Shown: positions 10,285 to 18,708 of the stretch, one piece after another
Layout of the letters: every line of letters starts with the position of its first letter
Position numbering within the stretch: the first letter of the stretch is position 1
Source: an uncultured Saccharospirillaceae bacterium
Lineage (GTDB): Bacteria > Pseudomonadota > Gammaproteobacteria > Pseudomonadales > Oceanobacteraceae
Length of the DNA: 64,000 bases
NCBI GenBank assembly: GCA_947499545.1
Contig: CANMOZ010000009.1
Location: 62,001-126,000 of the forward strand
Reading direction: 5' to 3'
Made by a program: the position numbers and the translations under genes
Notes under the pieces: model-generated
The model's input: only the letters and a program-made list of their open reading frames with translations
What the model was told of the DNA's origin: nothing
The model's database searches: none

Positions 10285-10411
10285 AGCACCATAATTCACA
10301 AAACACTCGACTAAACATTACCTACTTAGGGTATCGCTTTTACGATAGATGCAACCATCCAGAAGCGTTAAACTTTCTCATTGATGCTTAAAAACATTAG
10401 GGAGACCTAAC

Positions 10412-11749
10412 GTGGATTTTTTCCCAAAAACCAAAAGCATAAAACTGCTTGTTAGAACTAAGCTTTGGTTGCAAATCGTCATTGGTATGATGGCAGGAAT
10501 CGGTCTTGGCCTTGCGATCTCACCCAGAGGACTGTCTTGGGTGAGCCCCAGTACCGCAGAAATTATTGCAGGCTGGGTTGCCCTTCCAGGCTATGTGTTT
10601 TTAGCTTTGATTCAAATGATCATGGTAGGCTTAATTTTCTCGTCCATTGTGTTAGGCATAGCCTCTTGCGGCTCTGGTGATCAACTCAAACGTTTAGGCA
10701 TACGTACGGTTCCCTATTTTCTATGGACGACGACAATTGCTGTTATAATGGGCATTGTTTTAGCGAAAGCCATTCAACCTGGCGAGTACATTTCAGATAG
10801 CCTGGTAGAAAATGCATCAGCCATCAGCTCTGAACAACAAAGCACTCTCCCAAGCGAGCAAATAACCTCTCAATCGCCTGTCAGTTTTCCACAAAGGCTT
10901 GCTAACTTGATACCGTCAAATCCCTTACGAGCAGCTTTAGAACAAAGTATGCTGCAGATCGTCATTTTTTCGATTTTTATTGGTATTGCGTTATTGTCAA
11001 TCACAACACATAAAGCAAAGCCTTTATTAGACCTTGCCACTTCGCTTCAAGAGATTGCAATGAAGGTCGTCAGCTGGGCCATGATGATTGCGCCGCTAGC
11101 GGTCTTTGGTTTACTGACAGAAATCACTGGGAAAATGGGGTTTGATGCCTTGGTTGGCATGGGAGGTTATGTCGGGACGGTGATCTTGGGCTTGCTTTGC
11201 CTTATGTGCATTTACCTTGGATTGGTTTACTTTATTGCAGGTATTTCCCCTGCTAAGTTTTTAAAAAATGTTCGATCATTACAGCTCCTAGCCTTTTCTA
11301 CCTCTAGCTCTGCGGCCGTTATGCCACTTTCGATTGAAACAGCCACCAAAACATTTTCTGTTGAAACCTCGACGGCAAACTTTGTTATTCCAATAGGGGC
11401 GACCATCAATATGGATGGCACCGCTATATATCAAATCATTGCGGCCATTTTCTTAGCACAGGTGTACGGCATTGAATTATCTTTAGCGTCGCTCATCCTT
11501 TTAAGTGTGACCACCATAGGCGCCTCTATTGGTTCTCCCAGCGCTCCAGGAGTGGGCATTGTCGTACTCGCGACGATACTCGCAGGCATTGGGGTGCCCG
11601 TATCCGGCATTGCTTTGCTGATTGGTGTTGACCGTATTCTCGATATGTCGAGAACCGTGGTCAATGTCACCGGCGATATTACCGCCTGTCTGGTGTTAGA
11701 CAAACTGCTCTCCTGGAAAGGGTTTTCTTTTCGATCGGCAACGCAGTAA
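10412..11749 (+). CDS. Dicarboxylate/amino acid:cation symporter (DAACS family)
   Basis: Inner-membrane sodium- or proton-coupled transporter of the GltP/DctA/SstT family, 445 aa with about eight membrane helices. The family signature is present in the C-terminal half: a serine-rich hairpin (AFSTSSSAAVMPLS), then GATINMDGTAIYQ and the second hairpin SIGSPSAPGVG. A large hydrophilic loop after helix 3 (about residues 125-160) is Ser/Gln-rich. It starts at GTG with ggag 8 nt upstream. The exact substrate cannot be read from the sequence. The gene is convergent with the DUF2784-like gene of the TetR operon. Confidence 0.88.
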   Translation: MDFFPKTKSIKLLVRTKLWLQIVIGMMAGIGLGLAISPRGLSWVSPSTAEIIAGWVALPGYVFLALIQMIMVGLIFSSIVLGIASCGSGDQLKRLGIRTVPYFLWTTTIAVIMGIVLAKAIQPGEYISDSLVENASAISSEQQSTLPSEQITSQSPVSFPQRLANLIPSNPLRAALEQSMLQIVIFSIFIGIALLSITTHKAKPLLDLATSLQEIAMKVVSWAMMIAPLAVFGLLTEITGKMGFDALVGMGGYVGTVILGLLCLMCIYLGLVYFIAGISPAKFLKNVRSLQLLAFSTSSSAAVMPLSIETATKTFSVETSTANFVIPIGATINMDGTAIYQIIAAIFLAQVYGIELSLASLILLSVTTIGASIGSPSAPGVGIVVLATILAGIGVPVSGIALLIGVDRILDMSRTVVNVTGDITACLVLDKLLSWKGFSFRSATQ

Positions 11750-11773
11750 TTCGGTCAGCAACAAAGAATAGCG

Positions 11774-12148
11774 TTAACTCACAACTTTGACGATCGCATG
11801 AAGCAAAGCGCCGACCAGTATGCCGAACGTTACCTGTAACGTTATACGATCAACCCTTGCTTCATCTATCGCTTCTGGGCTTAATTTATCAAGCATATAC
11901 TTGATATAAATACCCGTTGCGGGCTTGACGTCAAAGCGCTCTTTTAACTTCCAATGAAAATGGGTAAGCGGACAAAAACCGGGGCCAAAAATGCTTGCTA
12001 AACCATACCAACAGCCCAGCATAACGCCTGTTGCGGTTAAATGAAGCCACAGGGTTTCGGAAAATAACCAGCCAACCAAATAAAAAGCAATAAACGATAG
12101 GTGAATCGCATGAAAGAATAGATTGCTAATAAAATATATAAACCCCAT
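11774..12148 (-). CDS. Small membrane protein, DUF2784-like
   Basis: A 124-aa protein with about four hydrophobic segments (residues 5-30, 36-55, 60-68, 103-123) and the motif FGPGFCPLTHFHWKLKERF, which resembles the CPLT motif of DUF2784 proteins. Function unknown. It is the last gene of the five-gene minus-strand operon, 35 bp after the aminotransferase stop, with a good ribosome site (agaggt). Membership suggests a role in the same membrane-linked pathway, but that is only context. Confidence 0.65.
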   Translation of the reverse strand: MGFIYFISNLFFHAIHLSFIAFYLVGWLFSETLWLHLTATGVMLGCWYGLASIFGPGFCPLTHFHWKLKERFDVKPATGIYIKYMLDKLSPEAIDEARVDRITLQVTFGILVGALLHAIVKVVS

Positions 12149-12183
12149 AGCTTACCTCTTAACCCACCTCTATAATGACAACA

Positions 12184-13440
12184 TTATACACTTGAAAAAG
12201 CAGCTTTAATTGCTTCTGAATGCGTTATCACTTTTTCAAAAGCTTCCCTGTATTCAGCAAGAATGCCATTATCATTCCCCGTAAAATTGGGTAAACGAAT
12301 CATGTTTTGACTAGATACTTCCGTTTTAGGAAGCTTAAGGCCCTGATAGTCAATATTGGATTGCTGTCCAGGAAGCCGCAATATAGTTTCAAATAAAGAC
12401 TCTTGGAAAAAAGGTTGCTGATGAACCAGAGGGTACCTAGGCAAGGTTACCTGACACCCTTCCATTTCAAGTGCTTTTAAAAGCAATTCCAAAGGGAGAT
12501 CGCTTCGTTGATATTCAATAATAAACTCGAAGTATACGCGATTAACATCAGTTTCACCCAGAAATGTATTAAACCCTATTGTTTCTAAAAATTTCGACAA
12601 ATATCTGTGATTTCTGTTTCTAATTTCATTATGGGTATCCAGTTTTTTTAATTGATTTAATCCCAACGCTGCTGACAGAGGAGCTATTCTTGTTTTTACA
12701 CCGTAACTGGTTGCTGCCAGTCGTCTTTGTGGTGTTTCAAGGTTGATGATTCTTGTAATGTCTCCAAGACAAACCGCTCTCTCAAAGTATTCATAACGAT
12801 CACATAACAACACGCCCCCTTCACCAGCTGGCGAAAGTTTATCGCATTGTAAGCTGAATACCGACACATCGCCTAATCGACCGCATTTTTTTCCTTGCCA
12901 AACAGCACCATGTGCGTGCGAAGCGTCTTCAATTATTTTCAAATCATGTTTTTTAGCAAGCGCTAGAATCTCTTCCATCTTACAGGGAAGTCCCCATAAA
13001 TGAACGATCACGACGGCCTTTGTTTTTTCTGTTATGTTTTCGGCCATGCTAATAGGATCAATGCCCAACGTATCAGTCTCACTCTCACAAAACTTTGGCA
13101 CCAATCCAAACCACATCATGGGTAATACAGAAGCCCAAAACGTTGCCGATGGCACGAGTATTTCGTCACCTGGTTGAAGCCCAAGTGCAAAGAAAGCAGC
13201 CATCAAAGCCGTTGTACCGTTGCAATGCGCTAAAGCATAGGGCCTGCCGATATAATCTGCGTAGGCTTTTTCCAAGTCTTGAATAACCGGATGAGTGGAT
13301 ACATTGCCATCCTCCAAAACACTGCATAAAGCGTTTTTGTCGCTTTCATCAAATCGAGGCCATCGACAAATCTCATCATGATTTAACGTAATCGCTGGCT
13401 GCCCACCTAATATTGCGGGTTTATTCACTGATACCGTCAT
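12184..13440 (-). CDS. DegT/DnrJ/EryC1-type PLP-dependent aminotransferase
   Basis: Fold-type I PLP aminotransferase, 418 aa. The family normally transfers an amino group to a keto sugar or small keto alcohol. Features: substrate and phosphate loop HCNGTTALM (72-80), the PLP-pyridine Asp172 in EDASHAHGA and the Schiff-base Lys201 in SLQCDKLSPAGEGGV, which keeps the GEGG motif although the usual SF-H start is SLQ. The gene overlaps the 3' end of the GlpD-like gene by 20 bp, so translation is coupled. No sugar-nucleotide genes are nearby; the partners are lipid-type genes, so a non-sugar substrate such as dihydroxyacetone phosphate is possible (inference). Confidence 0.88.
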   Translation of the reverse strand: MTVSVNKPAILGGQPAITLNHDEICRWPRFDESDKNALCSVLEDGNVSTHPVIQDLEKAYADYIGRPYALAHCNGTTALMAAFFALGLQPGDEILVPSATFWASVLPMMWFGLVPKFCESETDTLGIDPISMAENITEKTKAVVIVHLWGLPCKMEEILALAKKHDLKIIEDASHAHGAVWQGKKCGRLGDVSVFSLQCDKLSPAGEGGVLLCDRYEYFERAVCLGDITRIINLETPQRRLAATSYGVKTRIAPLSAALGLNQLKKLDTHNEIRNRNHRYLSKFLETIGFNTFLGETDVNRVYFEFIIEYQRSDLPLELLLKALEMEGCQVTLPRYPLVHQQPFFQESLFETILRLPGQQSNIDYQGLKLPKTEVSSQNMIRLPNFTGNDNGILAEYREAFEKVITHSEAIKAAFSSV

Positions 13441-14926
13441 GGATATTTTCCCCTAACTCATGTAATAACGCATCAAACTGCCTTACTTGAGCGGAGTAAT
13501 CATCAACATGATCATGAACCCCATCCCAAGAAGGCAATGCTTGTGAAAGACTGACTATCCATTCTGTGTGCTCTCCCTCGCTTCCAAATCCCCCTCGGGG
13601 AATCCATTGAGCTATATTGGTTCGTCTTCTAAGATAATCATCAAGCAGACAACAAAATTCGTGTTCGACGCTCCATTGAATATCCACGTACTCTTTTTCG
13701 GATTGGTGATGGACACGAGCACCCGCAAATTTAAGGTTCCTTTTCTCAACAGAAGGTACAATCAACGATGAAACGGCTCTTTCCACCTTACGTCCTAATG
13801 AGCGATTACCGCTGATTTTTCCACCGTATACAGAAATCCAACCTTGATCTTGATTCAGATGCACATGGGAACGTCTTGAATATTCTAAGGGATATTTATC
13901 TTTTGGCTGTTCATCAACATCCACAACCAGTGGTCGAATGCCACATCGAACGGAAATAATGCTTGTAGGAAAGGTTAGATGCTTGTTTTTTTCATCAATT
14001 AAATACTTTATATCTTCTTTTGTTACTCTAAAACCGTCTTCAATAGATTCAATCAATTCTTCAGTTGGTCCCCATAAACACACTGAACCCCAGGGTACAC
14101 AACACAAAGTATCCCCCATGTGGCCCGTTTCAAAAACAAGCGGTTGTTTTATGTTGTCTGGGCAGCGCAAATTAAGCGTAACGCCTTTACTTAATAAATG
14201 CTTGTAAGGCGTTTGTATACCCTGTTGCTGATTGACTCTATCAGTCCAGACGCCAGCACAATTAATCACAAGCTTTGCTGTACACCTGGTTGTTACCCCT
14301 CTTAATTTATCCTTTAATTGAATATCCCATTGGTTTAATGCCCTATCTCGCTTTAAATCAACTGCTTCAACATAATTGACTGCACGAGCACTGCCCGACA
14401 ATGCTTCCAATATAAGACTCAGTACATAACGTGCATCTGATTCCCTTAGGAAGCCTTCTTCATACTTAATACCCGCCCCATTATATTTTTTGGTTAAAGA
14501 TTGAGTGACAACATCCGACTTCACTTTCTTCGGAAAACGGCGTTTCATAAAACTGAAAAACCAGTAAAAAACAACGCCAAGATACAGCAGCCATTGTTTC
14601 ACTTTAGAGACTTTCCCATACAAGTAATAAAACTCACTGGGCTTCGCATGCTCCTCTTCGTATTGCAACAGATCATCTCGATCTTTTGAAAAACGATACA
14701 CCGTATTGATTTCAGCATTTTTTAAGTAAAGCAAGCCGCCCCACACCATCATGGTCGATGCTTGACTCGTGCCTGATGCAAAATCTTTCTGGTCAATCAA
14801 TAAAACTTTATAACCTTGCTGAGACAGCTCACGAAATACTGCTGCCCCATTGATACCGCCTCCAATGATAAGAGCATCGAATGACTCTTCATCAATGGCA
14901 TCCCAATTTTTAGTGCGAATGGTCAT
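13421..14926 (-). CDS. GlpD-like FAD-dependent oxidoreductase
   Basis: Flavoprotein of the glycerol-3-phosphate dehydrogenase/DAO family, about 501 aa from the ATG at 14926 (a GTG at 14935 is in frame upstream). It has the FAD-binding glycine box IIGGGINGAA, the DFASGTS segment, a conserved Arg in CGIRPLV and a DAO_C-type C-terminal domain (YLRRRTNIAQW). It departs from true GlpD where E. coli reads KLIHGGLRYL: here it is MMVWGGLLYL, so Arg54, which I recall contacts the substrate phosphate, is replaced by Leu. It is thus a diverged paralogue whose substrate may not be glycerol-3-phosphate. It starts 18 bp after the MFS-PlsC stop and overlaps the next gene. Confidence 0.82.
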   Translation of the reverse strand: MTIRTKNWDAIDEESFDALIIGGGINGAAVFRELSQQGYKVLLIDQKDFASGTSQASTMMVWGGLLYLKNAEINTVYRFSKDRDDLLQYEEEHAKPSEFYYLYGKVSKVKQWLLYLGVVFYWFFSFMKRRFPKKVKSDVVTQSLTKKYNGAGIKYEEGFLRESDARYVLSLILEALSGSARAVNYVEAVDLKRDRALNQWDIQLKDKLRGVTTRCTAKLVINCAGVWTDRVNQQQGIQTPYKHLLSKGVTLNLRCPDNIKQPLVFETGHMGDTLCCVPWGSVCLWGPTEELIESIEDGFRVTKEDIKYLIDEKNKHLTFPTSIISVRCGIRPLVVDVDEQPKDKYPLEYSRRSHVHLNQDQGWISVYGGKISGNRSLGRKVERAVSSLIVPSVEKRNLKFAGARVHHQSEKEYVDIQWSVEHEFCCLLDDYLRRRTNIAQWIPRGGFGSEGEHTEWIVSLSQALPSWDGVHDHVDDYSAQVRQFDALLHELGENIHDGISE

Positions 14927-14944
14927 TGAATACACCCATAACGT

Positions 14945-16852
14945 TTAACGTCGATCGCCCCGTAAAGCTAAGACCCGCTCATGCAACATTGAAGCGGATA
15001 CATGATCAGCAGGAATAGGATCAGCTATCTCAATTTCAACCGACGACCAAAATCGGCGCGGTAATTTTTGCAACGCTTTCCCATCTTTATGGCTAAAGAA
15101 GCTTCCCCAAAGCCCTTTTAAGGCGGCTGGCACAACCGGAACAGGTGTTCTTTCTATGATTTTTTCAATCCCTTGTTTGAATTCATTCATTTCACCGTCT
15201 TTGGTTAACTTTCCTTCAGGGAAAATACAAACCAGCTCTCCATTCTCAAGTGCTTGTGCAATCTCATCATAAGCTGCCTTCAACACTTCAGGATCTTGAA
15301 AGCCAGAAATAATGGGAATGGCTTTTGCGGCTTTGAATATGTAATTCAGCACAGGCAAATCATAGATAGGTTTATACATCACAAAACGTATAGGCCTCTT
15401 CGCAACGCTGCTAAGAAGTAATGCATCGACATAACTGACATGGTTAGCGACTAATACAGCTGCTCCCTCTTTTGGGATACGATTAAGGTGTTTTACCCTT
15501 ACCCGATACATCGTATGCGTCAATAAGTAGATCATAAACCGTGTTGTGAATTCAGGCACTTGATGATAGATATAACCCGCAACCAGGATATTCATTAAGG
15601 CTATGACCAAAAAGAAATCAACAACGCTTAAATTGTAATACCCAATCAGAGTTGCACCTAAAACAGCACTGACCGCCATAAAAAGCGCATTAAACACATT
15701 ATTCGAAGCTATGATTTGCCCCCTTTCAGACTCTTCAGATTCATTTTGGATATAGGTATATAAAGGCACGATAAAAATACCACCAAAAAACCCAATGCCT
15801 AATACATCCAAGAGAACTCTGATACCTTCCCAGCTATATATAAAGCTAGAAGCCAGCAACGTCGTTTCATTTAAACCTGCAAAATGGTTCGCTGAGAAAT
15901 AGAGATCCAATCCAAAGACCGTAATGCCAATACTCCCAATAGGAATGATTCCAACCTCGATTTTGTGCCCTGACATTTTTTCACAAACCAAAGAACCAAT
16001 CCCAACGCCGATAGAAAAGGCAAGCAGCAGGAACGTTACAATTTCTTCGGTACCATTGAAGGTCTGCTTAACTAAGCTAGGAATTTGAGCCAAATAGGAA
16101 GCTCCCACAAACCAAAACCAACTAATGGCCAATATCGCGAGAAAAACAGAGTGCTTTCGCCTTGTGTTCGTAACCATCTGTTTAATTTCAGCATACAAAT
16201 TCCAGTTGATTTTTGTATCATCACCATAACTTGGAGCAGTCGGTATAAAGCGAGAAGTAAAGTAACCCAATACAGCAAAGGCAACAACAGCAGCACTGAT
16301 CCATGTAATAGCTTGCTCTGTTGTAGATAAAAGCCCTCCCATTAATGTCCCAATTAATATCGCTAAAAAAGTACCTGTTTCGACCAATGCATTGCCACCG
16401 ACCAATTCATCAGGTGTCAAATGTTGGGGTAAAATGGAGTATTTTGCTGGGCCAAATAAAGCCGATTGGCTGCCCATTAAGAAAAGGCAAGAAAGGAGAA
16501 AAATAATATTACCCGTATACAATGAGAAGGCGCCGAAAAGCATGACAACCACTTCAAAAAGTTTAATCTTTCTTATTACAGACGCCTTATCAAATTTATC
16601 GGACAACTGACCAGCAATAACTGAAAAAAGCACAAACGGAATAATGAATAAACCTGAAGCAATATTCACCAGCGCATCTGTAGGCAACGCACCAAACTGA
16701 GGATTACCGGCCGCATTGAAAACAATTAGGAAAATAAGGGCGTTTTTAAAAACGTTGTCATTTAAAGCACCAAGAAATTGAGTTAAGAATAAAGGTAAAA
16801 ATCGTTTCTTACCCAGCAAATGAAATTGAGATTCAACTTTTTCTTGATTCAT
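14945..16852 (-). CDS. MFS lysophospholipid transporter-acyltransferase fusion (LplT-PlsC)
   Basis: Two-domain membrane protein, 635 aa. Residues 15-430 form an MFS transporter related to LplT (12 hydrophobic helices, GQLSDKFDKASVIRK loop). Residues 440-635 form a PlsC-type 1-acylglycerol-3-phosphate acyltransferase with the catalytic HX4D motif (His471-Asp476 in NHVSYVD) and the FPEGKLT motif (544-550). The AMP-ligase domain of enteric Aas is missing. It would flip a lysolipid inward and re-acylate it. The start overlaps the TetR stop by 4 bp (ATGA), and the GlpD-like gene follows closely, so all belong to one operon. Confidence 0.88.
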   Translation of the reverse strand: MNQEKVESQFHLLGKKRFLPLFLTQFLGALNDNVFKNALIFLIVFNAAGNPQFGALPTDALVNIASGLFIIPFVLFSVIAGQLSDKFDKASVIRKIKLFEVVVMLFGAFSLYTGNIIFLLSCLFLMGSQSALFGPAKYSILPQHLTPDELVGGNALVETGTFLAILIGTLMGGLLSTTEQAITWISAAVVAFAVLGYFTSRFIPTAPSYGDDTKINWNLYAEIKQMVTNTRRKHSVFLAILAISWFWFVGASYLAQIPSLVKQTFNGTEEIVTFLLLAFSIGVGIGSLVCEKMSGHKIEVGIIPIGSIGITVFGLDLYFSANHFAGLNETTLLASSFIYSWEGIRVLLDVLGIGFFGGIFIVPLYTYIQNESEESERGQIIASNNVFNALFMAVSAVLGATLIGYYNLSVVDFFLVIALMNILVAGYIYHQVPEFTTRFMIYLLTHTMYRVRVKHLNRIPKEGAAVLVANHVSYVDALLLSSVAKRPIRFVMYKPIYDLPVLNYIFKAAKAIPIISGFQDPEVLKAAYDEIAQALENGELVCIFPEGKLTKDGEMNEFKQGIEKIIERTPVPVVPAALKGLWGSFFSHKDGKALQKLPRRFWSSVEIEIADPIPADHVSASMLHERVLALRGDRR

Positions 16853-17499
16853 ATAGCTGTCTCACTGTTTTCTATTGATTGAACAGATAAGCCTTTTAAA
16901 AATTGTTTGATTAACAACTCGAGCATCTCTTCAACGTCAGTATTATTTTCGATAAATAATTTGTCGTTTAATGCCAAATGCGTTATGCCATGAACACTGC
17001 TCCAAAGGGTTCTTGCAATAATGGGCACTACATTAGCACCTGATAAGCTGGTTACCTTTTCTAGTTGTTCCTCAATTAATTCGAAAAGCGCATCAATTTG
17101 CTGCTGATGGAAAGGCGGTACCTCTTCACCTTCTGGCATACTGTGGTTAAAAACAGATGTCCATAAATTGGGTTCTGAGCGTGCGTATCGATAGTAGCGT
17201 TTTGCGAGCAACAACAAGACATCAACGGGTGCTAAGTCATCCAACCCTTCCGAACCCGTCAAATACTGCTGCAGGGTCTGCAGCGTACGGTTATTGACTT
17301 GCAATATCAGATCATTACGATTTTTAAAGAGGTGGTACAAGGTGCCAGGCGTATAACGAATCGCATCCGCGACCTTACGTATCGAAAGGCCCTCTACGCC
17401 GTCTGCGCGAATAAAGCGCTCCACTTCATTTAGCGCCATCTCTTTTATTTCGGATGGACTGTGGTCATATCGCCTTGCCATTGGACTTGCTTCACTCAT
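16849..17499 (-). CDS. TetR-family transcriptional regulator (WHG type)
   Basis: Repressor-like protein, 216 aa. Its N-terminal helix-turn-helix is typical of TetR (LSIRKVADAIRYTPGTLYHLFKNRNDLI, residues about 39-66). The C-terminal ligand domain contains LWSSVHGITHLAL, the W/HG signature of the WHG subfamily. It is the first gene of the five-gene operon and its start codon lies inside a 27-bp palindrome, so it probably represses itself and the downstream lipid genes until a ligand, perhaps a fatty acid or lysolipid, binds. An alternative ATG is at 17481. Confidence 0.9.
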   Translation of the reverse strand: MSEASPMARRYDHSPSEIKEMALNEVERFIRADGVEGLSIRKVADAIRYTPGTLYHLFKNRNDLILQVNNRTLQTLQQYLTGSEGLDDLAPVDVLLLLAKRYYRYARSEPNLWTSVFNHSMPEGEEVPPFHQQQIDALFELIEEQLEKVTSLSGANVVPIIARTLWSSVHGITHLALNDKLFIENNTDVEEMLELLIKQFLKGLSVQSIENSETAI

Positions 17500-17524
17500 C
17501 TAATTAAACACTGTTCAATTAGAT
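17498..17524. promoter_or_regulatory. 27-bp palindromic TetR operator
   Basis: Near-perfect inverted repeat: 12 of 13 base pairs match around a central C at 17511, with outer arms ATCTAATT/AATTAGAT and inner AAACA/TGTTC. It spans the TetR start codon and reaches the -10 box of the leftward promoter, the right place for autorepression. The sequence is observed; the binding is inferred. Confidence 0.75.
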
Positions 17525-17550
17525 TGTATCAAAACGCGCCAACATGCAAG
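17523..17550 (-). promoter_or_regulatory. Probable promoter of the TetR operon
   Basis: On the minus strand a -10 TACAAT (plus-strand 17523-17528) is preceded 15-16 bp upstream by CTTGCA/TTGCAT as a -35. Its -10 overlaps the palindromic operator by 2 bp. Confidence 0.45.
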
Positions 17551-17678
17551 CCTTGTTGTTAAAAAAGACTGTTTGTTAAGTAATTGCTTGCTTTAAATGA
17601 CGACTAGCAAATGCTCTGTTTGTTATATTTAATCTATTAATATCAATGAGTTGGGACTATAGCCTGGACAACAGCAAC

Positions 17679-18575
17679 TTATGCAGGCACTTCTGAAGCC
17701 AACTGCACCAAGTGACTCAAATACGGCAGAGATTGATCTTCAACACGCACTCCGAGACACAACTCTTTGTGAATCCCCTGCTCACCCAGCGAAATCGTTG
17801 CTAGCGGCAATTTATCTTTGTAATACCCCACTAACCACTTGGGAAGGGCGGCAACACCTCTGCCTTGCGCCACAAGCTCAAGCAAGAAGTCAGTGTTTTC
17901 AATTTCCATATGCGCCTGAGGTTGCCGATCAGCGGGCAACAAAAAACGATGAAACACATCCAACCGGTCAGGCTCCAAAGGGTAAGTGATTAAGGTTTCT
18001 GTAGCGAGGGCTTCTGGATCAATGTAAGTGCGCTCCACAAAACGATGGCTCGTATGCGTTACCAACACCTGTTCGTATTCATTGACCGGCCAAAAGACCA
18101 ATTGACTGCTCTTAGGGGGGTCAGGTGTTATCACAACATCCACTTCATGTCGCTTCAACGCTTCTACAGCGCAAAACTGAAAACGTTGCTTGATGTCCAC
18201 ATTTAAATTTGGCCAACGATTCATAAATGGAACCAGAAACCTCTGCAACCAGTGGTAACAGGGGTAACACTCAACTCCGATGCGCAGCTGCCCCAAATCT
18301 CCTTTCGACCAGGCTTCCAGTTGCAGCTCCGCTTTTTCCATCAATGGCAACACCTGATTGCTGAGTTCAAGCAAATGCTTCCCTGCATCGGTCAATTGCA
18401 AATGCCGACCTTGCTTTTGCCATAGAGGAACACCTACTCGATCCTCAAGCTTAGTCATGGCATGACTCAGCGCCGATTGACTTAAACACAACGCATCAGC
18501 AGCGGCCGTCAAAGTTCCTTGTTTAACCACCTCTCGAATGATCTGTAAATGTGAACGCTCTAAACACTGAGGCAC
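17679..18575 (-). CDS. metR: LysR-family regulator MetR
   Basis: Activator of methionine biosynthesis genes, 298 aa. N-terminal LysR helix-turn-helix (LTAAADALCLSQSALSHAMTKLE, about 21-43), then a LysR substrate domain that in MetR binds homocysteine; the opening MPQCLERSHLQIIREVVKQG is MetR-like. It is transcribed divergently from metE across a 133-bp spacer, the usual MetR arrangement. The start is a GTG. The gene is read on its own promoter, pointing toward the TetR operon. Confidence 0.92.
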   Translation of the reverse strand: MPQCLERSHLQIIREVVKQGTLTAAADALCLSQSALSHAMTKLEDRVGVPLWQKQGRHLQLTDAGKHLLELSNQVLPLMEKAELQLEAWSKGDLGQLRIGVECYPCYHWLQRFLVPFMNRWPNLNVDIKQRFQFCAVEALKRHEVDVVITPDPPKSSQLVFWPVNEYEQVLVTHTSHRFVERTYIDPEALATETLITYPLEPDRLDVFHRFLLPADRQPQAHMEIENTDFLLELVAQGRGVAALPKWLVGYYKDKLPLATISLGEQGIHKELCLGVRVEDQSLPYLSHLVQLASEVPA

Positions 18576-18587
18576 CAGAGAAAACCT

Positions 18588-18600
18588 TGAACAAAATTTA
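18588..18600. promoter_or_regulatory. Candidate MetR box in the metR-metE spacer
   Basis: TGAA-N5-TTTA matches the known MetR consensus TGAA-N5-TTCA at 7 of 8 positions, 13 bp from the metR start and 108 bp before metE. One weak site only, so this is tentative. Confidence 0.35.
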
Positions 18601-18708
18601 TTGATGGATGAGGTTTTATCATTATTCCCATTTTGATGGAAGCGCTAAGGTGACAACCAAGATTCCTAAAAACGATAACGCTCATCCAATCATTAGAGGG
18701 ATAAAGAC

